Below are positions 41,932 to 49,854 of a stretch of DNA of 64,000 nt, piece by piece. Source of the DNA: Gemmatimonadetes bacterium T265 (GTDB taxonomy: Bacteria; Gemmatimonadota; Gemmatimonadetes; Gemmatimonadales; Gemmatimonadaceae); contig BPUI01000001.1 in the NCBI GenBank assembly GCA_019973575.1, positions 2,430,342 to 2,494,341 of the forward strand. Reading direction: 5' to 3'. Each line of letters begins with the position of its first letter. Position 1 is the stretch's first letter. The notes below the pieces were generated by a model. That model was not told where the DNA came from. It searched no databases and saw only the letters and a list, made by a program, of their open reading frames with translations. Made by a program: the position numbers and the translations under genes.

Positions 41932-43903
41932 CCGCGATTGTCGCGCCGCCGGTGTACTCCTCGCCCGGCAGGTACCACGGCGCGCTGACGACCACCGTGT
42001 TGGGCACCCCGCGGTCCAGCAGCAGCTCCCGGAGGAGCAGCGCGCGCTGCCCGTTGAGCAGCCGGTCGTACCAGCGGCGTTCGACGACCTCGACGACGAG
42101 CACCGCGACCGTCCGCGACGGGTGCGCGAGGGCGAGGTCCCGGACGTGCCGCACGATCGGGGCGAAGCGCTCGCGGTACGCCGAGGGGAGCGAGACCAGG
42201 CGCGGCGCGGGGACGCCGGCCGCGGCCGCCGGACGCGCGACGAGCGCCTCCCAGTCCGGCCGCAGATCGCTCGTGTCCGGGCCGTCCTCGGCCAGCACCT
42301 GCACGACCTCGACGTCCGGCGACAGCGCGGCCGCGAGCTGCACGCCGCGGTGCGCGAGGCGGTTGAGCCGGCGCACGGGGAGAACGACGAGCGGCGGCGC
42401 GCCGCGCGCGCCGCCGGTGCCTAACGATCCGGCCGCCGGCGCGCCGAAGTCGACCGGCCCCGCCACGGCGAGCGCGGCGTCGACGCGCTCCTGGTGCCGT
42501 CGCACGCCGCGCAGCAGCGCGAGCAACGCCGGGATCACGAGGGCGGTGAACCACGCGCCCTCGGTGAACTTCGAGACGAGCACCACGAGCACGGTCGCGC
42601 CTGTGGCGAGGGCGCCCGCGCCGTTCATCACCGCCTTCCACGCCCACCCGCTGGGCGCCGGCGTGCCGGGCGCCCGCGCGGCGCCCGCGCGCAGCCGCCG
42701 CCAGTGCGCCACCATCCCGGCCTGCGACATGGTGAACGCCAGGAACGCGCCCACGGCGAAGAGCGGGATGAGCCGGTCTGTGACGCCCCCGAACGCGACG
42801 AGCAGCCCGGCCGAAAGCAGCGCAAGCGCGAGGATGCCCTGGTTGAACACGAGACGCCGCCCCCGATGCGCGAAGCCCGCCGGCAGGTACGCGTCGAGCG
42901 CCAGCAACCGGCAGAGGCGCGGGAAGTCGGCGAAGCTGGTGTTGGCAGAGAGGCAGAGCACCGTCACCACCGCCGCCATCGTCACGCCGTAGAACACCCC
43001 GCGCCCGGCGACGGCGGCGACGAGGATCGACAGCACGCTCTGGTAGCCGGGCGCGCCGGGGACGGTCGCCGTGACGTGGTAGGCGCGCGCGAGCCACACG
43101 ATGCCGGCCAGCAGCGCGGCGAGGATCGCGACGATGCCGGTGAGCGTGCGCCGGGCGTTGGTCACCGCGGGCGCGCGGAAGAGCGGGACGCCGTTGCTCA
43201 CCGCCTCGACGCCGGTGAGCGCCGTGCACCCGCTCGCGAACGCGCGGAGCAGGAGCCAGAGCGTGACCGCGCCGCTCGCCGCCACGGGCGCCGGCGGCGC
43301 GGTCACCGGCGCGGGGTGCCCGCCCGCGCCCATGACGCGCGCCGCGCCGATCGCGATCGTTACGGCGAGCGTGCCGACGAACAGGTACGTCGGGAGGAGG
43401 AACAGGGCGCCGGCCTCGCGCACACCGCGCAGGTTGACGAACGTGAGCAGGGCGAGGACGCCCAGGCAGAGGGCGAGCGTGTGCGGCAGCAGGGCCGGAA
43501 CCGCCGACACGATCGCGCCGACCCCCGCCGAGATCGCGACGGCGACGTTGAGCACGTAATCGACGGCGAGCGCGCTCGCCGCGAGGAGACCGGCGTTCGC
43601 CCCGAGGTTCTCCTTCGCGACGGTGTACGAGCCGCCGCCGTTGGGATACGCCGGGATCGTCTGTTGGTACGACAGGAAAACCGTCGCGAGCAGCGCGAGG
43701 ATGACCGCGGTGATCGGCACGACGTACCGTCCCGCCGCGGCGCCGAGCACGAGCAGGACGGTGAGGGCCGCCTCGGGCCCGTACGCGGCCGAGGCGAGCG
43801 CGTCGAGGCCGAGGACGGGGATGCCGGCGAGCGGCCCGATCGTTTCGGCGGCCTCGTCGACCGACCGCAGGGGGCGGCCGAACAGCCGGGTGCGGAGCGA
43901 CAC
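41918..43903 (-). CDS. APC-family permease, KimA-like potassium importer (first paralogue)
   Basis: A 661-aa membrane protein with about twelve hydrophobic segments and a C-terminal soluble domain of about 190 aa. GLDALASAAYGPEAALTVLL, YPNGGGSYTVAKENLG, FASGCTALTGVEAVSNGVPL and SANTSFADFPRLCRLLALDA follow the pattern of KimA-type APC transporters, which import potassium in Gram-positives and are inhibited by c-di-AMP through the cytoplasmic domain. The GTG at 43903 gives the usual N-terminus (SLRTRLFGRPL). A second, closer KimA-like gene lies within the Kdp locus at 47811. An amino acid substrate cannot be excluded. It follows a small two-helix membrane protein by 17 nt. Confidence 0.83.
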   Translation of the reverse strand: MSLRTRLFGRPLRSVDEAAETIGPLAGIPVLGLDALASAAYGPEAALTVLLVLGAAAGRYVVPITAVILALLATVFLSYQQTIPAYPNGGGSYTVAKENLGANAGLLAASALAVDYVLNVAVAISAGVGAIVSAVPALLPHTLALCLGVLALLTFVNLRGVREAGALFLLPTYLFVGTLAVTIAIGAARVMGAGGHPAPVTAPPAPVAASGAVTLWLLLRAFASGCTALTGVEAVSNGVPLFRAPAVTNARRTLTGIVAILAALLAGIVWLARAYHVTATVPGAPGYQSVLSILVAAVAGRGVFYGVTMAAVVTVLCLSANTSFADFPRLCRLLALDAYLPAGFAHRGRRLVFNQGILALALLSAGLLVAFGGVTDRLIPLFAVGAFLAFTMSQAGMVAHWRRLRAGAARAPGTPAPSGWAWKAVMNGAGALATGATVLVVLVSKFTEGAWFTALVIPALLALLRGVRRHQERVDAALAVAGPVDFGAPAAGSLGTGGARGAPPLVVLPVRRLNRLAHRGVQLAAALSPDVEVVQVLAEDGPDTSDLRPDWEALVARPAAAAGVPAPRLVSLPSAYRERFAPIVRHVRDLALAHPSRTVAVLVVEVVERRWYDRLLNGQRALLLRELLLDRGVPNTVVVSAPWYLPGEEYTGGATIAGGGA

Positions 43904-43920
43904 GGGGTCAGCGTGAGGCG

Positions 43921-44418
43921 TCAGCGACTCGCGTGCCGCCACGTGACGATGGCCGAGACGAGGGCCAGCACCGAGGCCGCGGACACGAAGACTGGTCCGC
44001 CGCGCGCCCCGTGCGCGTCGAGCGTGACGCCGCACGCCACGAACGCCAGCGCGAGCAGGGCGGGGAGCAGGGCGATCGCGAGCCACGCGGTCCGTTCGCG
44101 CGCACTGCGCGCGCCGACGAAGCGCGGACGCACGTCCGGCTCGGCGGACGCGAGGTGCCGGTGCGCCCATGCGCGCACCATGTCTCGCTGGTGTCGCGTC
44201 AGCCCGCTCTGGCGCGCGCCGTCGTAGTAGGCGACGAGGCGGCCCCCGCCGACCTCGTCCAGGCGCACGCCGCAGAGTCGGTAGTGGTGCGCGTCGAGAT
44301 CGTGCAGGTGGGCCGCGGCCTGCACGTCGCTTCCCAAGTCGAGCACGTGCGTCCCGTGCGGCCAGAGGTGGCGTCGCGTGTCAGTCGGATCCGCCCACCC
44401 GAAGTCGTCCGTGCTCAC
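43921..44418 (-). CDS. Protein of unknown function with two C-terminal membrane helices
   Basis: A 165-aa protein starting at GTG, overlapping the preceding stop (GTGA). The N-terminal 100 residues are soluble and rich in His and Asp: DDFGWADPTDTRRHLWPHGT, AHLHDLDAHHYRLCGVRLDE. The C-terminal part has two hydrophobic segments (LAIALLPALLALAFVACGVT and FVSAASVLALVSAIVTW). No family recognised. Position between an exported lipoprotein and a KimA-like permease suggests a role at the inner membrane. Function unknown. Confidence 0.68.
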   Translation of the reverse strand: MSTDDFGWADPTDTRRHLWPHGTHVLDLGSDVQAAAHLHDLDAHHYRLCGVRLDEVGGGRLVAYYDGARQSGLTRHQRDMVRAWAHRHLASAEPDVRPRFVGARSARERTAWLAIALLPALLALAFVACGVTLDAHGARGGPVFVSAASVLALVSAIVTWRHASR

Positions 44419-45047
44419 GGTGCGCGCGCGGCGAGCCCCGCGCGCGGCGCGGGAGTGCTCGCCGCGCGCCCGGCCGCCGGCGCGACGAGGACGAAGTGCC
44501 CGACGGCCGTCGGCCCGCCGCGTCCCGCACTCTGGAGGTGCCACGTGCCCACCACCGAGTCGCCGCGCACGGTACCCGCCAGTAGCACCTGCGCGCGGTC
44601 GTTGGACGGACTGAGGAGGAGCGTGACCGAGTCGGCTGCCGCGCCGCCCGCCGCCGACGGCCCGCCTGGGGCGACGCCCACGACGTCCGGCACGCGATCG
44701 CCGTTGCGCGGGTCGAACCCGAACGGCCGAAAGTCGACGTCGTACGTGCCGTACAGCGTCGGGGCCGCAGGGAGGCCCACCCCGGTCGCGACGGACGCTG
44801 GGAGGTAGTGATTGGGCATGAACGCGAACCGCCCGCGCACGCGCCCCTGCGCGGCCTGCCGCAGGGCCGCGCTGTCGTAGCCGAGCGGCGGCACGTCGAG
44901 CGAAAACGTCGCATCCCAGACGCCCGCGAGCAGCGGCGGCGAGCCGGCGGGACGCGCGGCCCGCGCCGGGCGGCCGTCCCGCCCGCAGGCGGCGACCGTG
45001 CCGGCGGCCGCGAGCGCGACCACGGCGAGTGCGGCGGCGCGCGGCAC
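44415..45047 (-). CDS. Exported lipoprotein of unknown function
   Basis: A 210-aa lipoprotein starting at GTG (MPRAAALAVVALAAAGTVAA, Cys next). The mature part holds LLAGVWDATFSLDVPPLGYD, GRFAFMPNHYLPASVATGVG and GTVRGDSVVGTWHLQ. The pairs of GVWDATF and VVGTW motifs suggest a small beta-barrel fold, in the style of calycins. The middle section (YDVDFRPFGFDPRNGDRVPD) is polar. It is coupled to the next gene by a GTGA overlap and follows a 72-aa protein by one base. Function unknown. Confidence 0.68.
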   Translation of the reverse strand: MPRAAALAVVALAAAGTVAACGRDGRPARAARPAGSPPLLAGVWDATFSLDVPPLGYDSAALRQAAQGRVRGRFAFMPNHYLPASVATGVGLPAAPTLYGTYDVDFRPFGFDPRNGDRVPDVVGVAPGGPSAAGGAAADSVTLLLSPSNDRAQVLLAGTVRGDSVVGTWHLQSAGRGGPTAVGHFVLVAPAAGRAASTPAPRAGLAARAP

Positions 45048-45048
45048 G

Positions 45049-45267
45049 TCAGTAATCCCGGCCGCCGTCGCCCCACGTGCCGGCGTGATACGCCGCGGCG
45101 ACGTCGGGCCCGCGTACGCCCGCGGCGTGCGCGACCTCCGCGCCGTCCCGCGTCGGCTCTCCGTCGGCGGCGCGGCGAACGCGTACGCGCTCGCCGCCTG
45201 CTTCGAGCACCACCTCACCGGTCCCGGTACTCCGGTCGAACCACACTACCACGCCCGCTGTGCGCAT
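45049..45267 (-). CDS. Small cold-shock-domain-like protein
   Basis: A 72-aa protein. Its N-terminal half, TAGVVVWFDRSTGTGEVVLE followed by AGGERVRV, follows the spacing of the cold-shock domain start (G-x-V-x-W-F-x-x-x-x-G-x-G). The second RNA-binding motif (VFVH) is not present, so it may be a degenerate or truncated form. The C-terminal half is polar (YHAGTWGDGGRDY). A TAGCAT hexamer about 90 nt upstream may be a -10. Coding status is moderately supported by the operon position and the lack of gaps. Confidence 0.5.
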   Translation of the reverse strand: MRTAGVVVWFDRSTGTGEVVLEAGGERVRVRRAADGEPTRDGAEVAHAAGVRGPDVAAAYHAGTWGDGGRDY

Positions 45268-45352
45268 GGGTCCACGGCCCTCCGCGGCCGCACGGGCGGG
45301 CGGGGCCGTTAGGCACCCGGCCCACGCCGGGGCAACGACCGCGCGCCGCCAC

Positions 45353-45369
45353 GCCCCTATGCTAGGGGC
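45353..45369. terminator. Small perfect hairpin in the gap between two minus-strand gene groups
   Basis: GCCCCTA (45353-45359) and TAGGGGC (45363-45369) pair around the loop TGC. It lies between the degenerate histidine kinase stop (45529) and the start of the 72-aa gene (45267). On the minus strand the centre also reads TAGCAT, so it might instead be a promoter with dyad symmetry. Nothing else convincing was seen in 45268-45528. Confidence 0.4.
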
Positions 45370-45528
45370 CGCCGCGTGAACGCCGCACAAAGGGCGCGAC
45401 GGCGGCCATGAAGAACGCGTTAACGCGGGCCGCGTCCGGGGCCGAGGGTGGGCGGCGGGGAAGAACGGAAGAGCGAGCACGAGCACCTCGCGCGGCCGCC
45501 GGCGCCGCGCCCGCGGCCGTGTAACCGC

Positions 45529-46512
45529 CTAACTGCGCGGCAGGGTGAGTCGGAGCGCGCCGTCGGCCACGTCGACGCGCGCGCCCTGTACCTCGAGCAG
45601 CCGCCGCGCGAGCACGGCGTCGTCCCCCGCGGGCGCCGGCGCGACCGAGACCCACACGCCCGCCGCGTCCGCGCCCGTCGCGATCGCCTGCTCGGACCCG
45701 TCCGCCAGCTCCGCGGCGGCGTCGCCCAACAACAGCGCGAGCGCGGCCGTGAGGCGCGTGCGGTCGCCCACGGTGCGCGGCAGCGCGGGCTCGAGCGCGG
45801 TGCGGACGCGGCCGCCGCGCCGCCGTGCTTGCGCCTGCACGGCCGGCAGCACCGCGTGGACGACCTCGTCCACGCTCACCCACTCGCGCCGCAGCTCGAT
45901 CGCCCCGCGGTCGACGTCGGCCAGCGCGCGTAGTCGCCGCACCGCCTCGAACGCCTGTTCGGCGGCGTCGCGCGCGTCGGCGAGCAGCTCCTCCTGGTTG
46001 GGCGTCAGCTCGCCGAACTGCGTGTCGAGCAGGATGTGCAGTGGCAGGCGCGCCTCGTCCATCCGGCGCATCGCGGCCGCGCTCACGGCCGCGAGCAGCG
46101 TCGCCTGTTCCACGAGCTTCGCCTCCGTCTCGGCCGCCGTCCGCGCCCGCTCGGCCTCGCTCGCGGAGAGTGCGGTGCCGAGCCGGTCGACGGTCTGCTC
46201 GATTCGGTCGAACTCGTCGGTGCCGCCGTGTCCCGCGCCCGCGCGCGGGCTCGCCGTCAGGCCCGCGAGCCGCTCGATGCGCGACGCCAGGTAGCGCGTG
46301 TTCCGCCAGGTGACGACGACCGAGACCACCGCGAGCGCCCCCGCCGCCCAGACGAGCGTGAGCGGCGCCTGCCGGTCGATCTGCCCGTAGTACGAGAGCG
46401 CGACGACGAGCACCACCGCGAGCAGCGAGGGCGCGAGCGCGAGGAAGAGCCGCTGCCCGACGCGCAGCGAGGTGCGGCGGACCAGGCTCGTGCCCCCGGC
46501 GGGTGGTGTCAC
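45529..46512 (-). CDS. Degenerate sensor histidine kinase-like protein
   Basis: A 327-aa inner-membrane protein with two N-terminal hydrophobic segments (FLALAPSLLAVVLVVALSYY and LTLVWAAGALAVVSVVVTW). A HAMP-like linker follows, then a helical region with LPLHILLDTQFGELTPNQEE. This looks like a dimerisation helix, and the His could be a phospho-acceptor. The C-terminal part (TRLTAALALLLGDAAAELA onward) has the shape of an ATPase domain but lacks the N box Asn, the DxGxG box and the second Gly box. It is therefore probably not an active kinase. It lies at the end of the potassium locus, 58 nt after the KdpD N-terminal half, and might act with it as a membrane partner. Confidence 0.7.
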   Translation of the reverse strand: MTPPAGGTSLVRRTSLRVGQRLFLALAPSLLAVVLVVALSYYGQIDRQAPLTLVWAAGALAVVSVVVTWRNTRYLASRIERLAGLTASPRAGAGHGGTDEFDRIEQTVDRLGTALSASEAERARTAAETEAKLVEQATLLAAVSAAAMRRMDEARLPLHILLDTQFGELTPNQEELLADARDAAEQAFEAVRRLRALADVDRGAIELRREWVSVDEVVHAVLPAVQAQARRRGGRVRTALEPALPRTVGDRTRLTAALALLLGDAAAELADGSEQAIATGADAAGVWVSVAPAPAGDDAVLARRLLEVQGARVDVADGALRLTLPRS

Positions 46513-46570
46513 GGGGGCGGCGTCATGGGGGGCGCCGCGGGCGGCGCGGCCGGCGGCAGCGTGGGCGCGC

Positions 46571-47800
46571 TCATCCGTCGAGCCCTGCCGTGCCCAACGA
46601 CGCGTCGCGCCGCGCGTCGCGGTGGTCGGCGTCTTCTGCGACGCTCACGACCAGCACGTCGAGCCCCGAACGCGCGGCGAGCAGCCGCTCGGCCACCGAG
46701 CCTCGCCGGAATCGGTACCAGCGCGAGCGCCGCGTCGCGCCGACGACGGCCAGCGTGACGCCGCGCTCCGCGGCGAACCGCGCCAGCGCGACGGCCACGT
46801 CCTCCCCCTCGAGCTTCGTGACCTCGGCGCCCATCGACTGCGCGAGCTGGATGTTGTCGACCAGCCTCCGCTGCACGGCGGTGTCGATGCGGTCGGCGCG
46901 CTCGGCCGGCGTCTGCACGTACACGCAGTGCCAGTCGGTGTTGAGACGCCCCGCGATGCGGCTCGCCTTGCGCAAGAGCACGCGCGAGAGCGGGGGGTCG
47001 CTGGACAGGCACACCATCAGGCGGTCGACCGTCTTGGCCGCGGTCGGCGCGCGCGCCGCGCCGGCGTCGGCCGGACGCGCGCTCAACTCGCGCGTCCGGT
47101 CGACGGAGCTCGCGACCTCGCGGAGCGCGAGCTCGCGGAGCGTCGAAAGGTTCTCGTCGGTAAAGAAGTTGGCGAGCGCGGAGTCGATCTTGTCGGCCCG
47201 GTAGATCTTGCCCTCGCGCAGGCGCTGGCGGAGGTCGTCCGCCGCGAGGTCGAGGTTCACCACCTGGTCCGCCTGCGCGACCACCCAGTCGGGCACCGTC
47301 TCCCGCACCGTGACGCCGAGCTCGCGCTCGACCACGTCGTTGAGCGACTCGAGGTGCTGCACGTTGACGGCGGAGATCACGTTGATCCCCTCGTCGAGCA
47401 GGAGCATCACGTCCTGCCAGCGCTTCGCGTCGCGGCTGCCGGGCACGTTCGTGTGCGCGAGCTCGTCGACGAGCGCGATCTGCGGGCGGCGCGCGATGAC
47501 GGCGTCGACGTCCATCTCCTCGAGCACCACGCCGCGGTACTCGATGCGCCGCCGCGGCACGACCTCGAGGTCGCCGAGCTGCGCGTCGGTGTCAGCCCGG
47601 CCGTGCGTCTCGACGTAGCCGACGACCACGTCGACGTCGCGGCTGCGGAGGTCGTGCGCTTCCTGCAGCATGCGGTAGGTCTTCCCCACGCCGGCCGCCA
47701 TGCCGACGTAGAGCTTGAGCTTCCCGCGCTCGCGCCGCGTGACGAGCTCGAGGAAGCTCGGCGCGGCGGCGGCGGCCGGCGCGCGGGCGGGGGGCGCCAT
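46571..47800 (-). CDS. kdpD: KdpD N-terminal sensor half (KdpD P-loop domain plus USP domain), separate gene
   Basis: A 409-aa soluble protein equal to the N-terminal half of a standard KdpD. The KdpD domain (about 25-235) begins GKLKLYVGMAAGVGKTYRML (Walker A) and includes VVVGYVETHGRADT, DVDAVIARRPQIALVDELAH (Walker B) with TNVPGSRDAKRWQD, and LLDEGINVISAVNVQHLESL. The universal-stress-protein-like domain (about 255-385) contains RLMVCLSSDPPLSRVLLRKA and TLAVVGATRRSRWYRFRRGS followed by VAERLL. No membrane or kinase part follows. The rest of KdpD is encoded at 56087-57700. In the known family this N-terminal half senses ionic state and, in some species, binds c-di-AMP through the USP domain. 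It lies directly after a KimA-like permease. Confidence 0.93.
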   Translation of the reverse strand: MAPPARAPAAAAAPSFLELVTRRERGKLKLYVGMAAGVGKTYRMLQEAHDLRSRDVDVVVGYVETHGRADTDAQLGDLEVVPRRRIEYRGVVLEEMDVDAVIARRPQIALVDELAHTNVPGSRDAKRWQDVMLLLDEGINVISAVNVQHLESLNDVVERELGVTVRETVPDWVVAQADQVVNLDLAADDLRQRLREGKIYRADKIDSALANFFTDENLSTLRELALREVASSVDRTRELSARPADAGAARAPTAAKTVDRLMVCLSSDPPLSRVLLRKASRIAGRLNTDWHCVYVQTPAERADRIDTAVQRRLVDNIQLAQSMGAEVTKLEGEDVAVALARFAAERGVTLAVVGATRRSRWYRFRRGSVAERLLAARSGLDVLVVSVAEDADHRDARRDASLGTAGLDG

Positions 47801-47810
47801 CGCGAAGTAC

Positions 47811-49838
47811 CTAACGCGCCGGGGCGGCGGCCGGGGCGGCGGCGACCGGGACAGTCCCCGCCGCGGCGCCGCTGCCGACGCCGTTGCCGCCCGCGTGCTC
47901 GACGTCCAGCTCCGACTCGCGCGCCAGCACGTCCCGGAGCCGCCCCGCGCGCCCCATCTGGTACGGCACGCTCGTGACCACCACGTCCGAGCGGAACAGG
48001 AACCCGGCCTTGAGGAAGAGCGCCGTCTGGTTGTGGAGTAGGTTCTCCCACCACTGGGACGGGATGACCTCGGGGACCACGACCGTGACCAGGTCGGCCT
48101 CGGGCTCCGCCGCGCCCGGGGCCTGCGCGAGGAGCGCCTTGACGTACTGCACCAGCGGGCGCACGACCGACCGGAAGGGCGACGGCAGGACCACGAGGCC
48201 GACCCCCGTGCCCCACGCGGGCCACCACGCGCGGAGACTCTCCGCCGCGTCGGCGTCGACGGTGACGTACGCGGCCCGCACGCGTTCAGGCGGCGCGATG
48301 GTCGTCGCGTACACCAGCGCCCCGGCCGACGGCTTCGTGACGCCGCCGACGGCGACGACGACCGTGTGCCGCAGCGCCGGGCGCGGGACCCGCCCCGTGA
48401 AGGCGATCTCGCGCGTGAACGTCGTGTAGTAGCGGTGGATGCCGACGAGCATCCAGATGATGAGCGGGATGAGCACGACCACGATCCACCCGCCCGAGGT
48501 GAACTTCGTGACGATCTCGATCACCGCGACGACGCCCGTGGCGCCCGCGCCCAGGCCGTTGAGCGCCGCCCGCCACCGCCACCCGGGCTCGCGCGTCTTG
48601 CGCCAGTGCTGCACCATCCCGGCCTGCGACAGCGTGAAGCAGACGAACACGCCTAACGCGTAGAGGGGGACGAGCGCGTTCGTGTCCCCCTTGAAGAGGA
48701 AGACGAGCAGCGCCGCGACCGCCGACAGGAGGATGATGCCGTTCGAGAACGCGAGCCGGTCGCCCCGCGCCGCCAGGCGTCGCGGCAGGTACTGGTCGTG
48801 GGCGAGGATGCTGCCGAGCCGCGGGAAGTCGGCGAACGCGGTGTTGGCCGCGAGCACCAGCACGGCGAACGTGCTGTACTGCAGCAGGTAGTAGAAGAAG
48901 CCGCCGCCGAACACGTGCCGGCCCAGGATCGAGAGCACCGTCTGGTCCGTCGTCGGCATCACCCGGTAGTGCTGCGCGAGGAAGCTGACGCCGAGAAAGA
49001 ACGCCGCCAGGATGCCGACCATCCAGCCGAGCGTGGTGGCCGCGTTCTTCTGGGCGGGGTTCCTGAACGCCATCACGCCGTTCGAGATCGCCTCGGTGCC
49101 GGTCATCGCGGCGCACCCCTCGGCGAACCCGCGGACCAGCAAATAGCCTAACGCGAGTCCCGTGACCGGGCTGAGCGGGTGCGCGGGCGCCGCCGTGGTC
49201 GGGTCGACCTTGAGCGGCGCCGCGAGCGGCGCGAGCTCGTGCCCGGTCGCGAGCCGGTAGAGGCCCGTGCCGATCAGGAGGCACATCGCGGCGATGAAGA
49301 CGTAGGTCGGCACCGAGAACGCCGCCCCGCTGTCGCGCACGCCGCGCAGGTTGACGACGCCTAACACGAGGATGCTCAGCAGGCAGAGCAGCACCGCGTG
49401 CGGTACGAGCGCCGGGTAGGCCGACGTGATTGCCGCCACGCCGCTCGAGATCGAGACGGCCACGGTGAGGATGTAGTCGGTGAGGAGGGCCGCCGCGGCG
49501 ACGAGGCCGGAGCCCGTCCCCAGGTTCTCCCGGGCGACCGTGTACGACCCGCCCCCGTTGGGGTAGGCGAAGACGGTCTGCCGGTACGAGAGCCCGACGA
49601 GGACGAGCAGCCCGACGATGACGGCCGAGATCGGGACCACGTATGCCACGGCCGCGGCGCCGATCGCGCCGCCCAACACGAAGAGAATCTGGTCGGTCGC
49701 GTAGGCCACCGACGAGATCGCGTCCGACGAGAGGACGGCGAGCGCCGTGCGCTTGTTCAGCCGCTCGTTCTCGAGCCGGTCGCTCGGCAGCGGCTGCCCG
49801 ACGAGGGCGCGCTTGGCGCGGGTGAAGGCGGTCGGCAT
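47811..49838 (-). CDS. APC-family permease, KimA-like potassium importer (second paralogue)
   Basis: A 675-aa membrane protein. The N-terminus (ERLNKRTALAVLSSDAISSV, then AYATDQILFVL), YPNGGGSYTVARENLGTGSG, VRGFAEGCAAMTGTEAISNG, AANTAFADFPRLGSILAHDQ and GDRLAFSNGIILL closely follow the KimA family of high-affinity potassium importers. The C-terminal cytoplasmic domain of about 200 aa (HTVVVAVGGVTKPSAGALVY) is USP-like, as in KimA where it binds c-di-AMP. Its place between the porin and the KdpD N-terminal half supports a potassium role. The ATG at 49838 is clear. The protein ends in an Ala/Pro tail. Confidence 0.88.
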   Translation of the reverse strand: MPTAFTRAKRALVGQPLPSDRLENERLNKRTALAVLSSDAISSVAYATDQILFVLGGAIGAAAVAYVVPISAVIVGLLVLVGLSYRQTVFAYPNGGGSYTVARENLGTGSGLVAAAALLTDYILTVAVSISSGVAAITSAYPALVPHAVLLCLLSILVLGVVNLRGVRDSGAAFSVPTYVFIAAMCLLIGTGLYRLATGHELAPLAAPLKVDPTTAAPAHPLSPVTGLALGYLLVRGFAEGCAAMTGTEAISNGVMAFRNPAQKNAATTLGWMVGILAAFFLGVSFLAQHYRVMPTTDQTVLSILGRHVFGGGFFYYLLQYSTFAVLVLAANTAFADFPRLGSILAHDQYLPRRLAARGDRLAFSNGIILLSAVAALLVFLFKGDTNALVPLYALGVFVCFTLSQAGMVQHWRKTREPGWRWRAALNGLGAGATGVVAVIEIVTKFTSGGWIVVVLIPLIIWMLVGIHRYYTTFTREIAFTGRVPRPALRHTVVVAVGGVTKPSAGALVYATTIAPPERVRAAYVTVDADAAESLRAWWPAWGTGVGLVVLPSPFRSVVRPLVQYVKALLAQAPGAAEPEADLVTVVVPEVIPSQWWENLLHNQTALFLKAGFLFRSDVVVTSVPYQMGRAGRLRDVLARESELDVEHAGGNGVGSGAAAGTVPVAAAPAAAPAR

Positions 49839-49854
49839 CGGCGGGGGTCGGGGC

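Noticed and set aside
42494-44227. A 577-codon plus-strand frame
   Set aside because: Arg/Glu/His-rich antisense of the KimA-like permease; typical artefact of GC-rich coding DNA.
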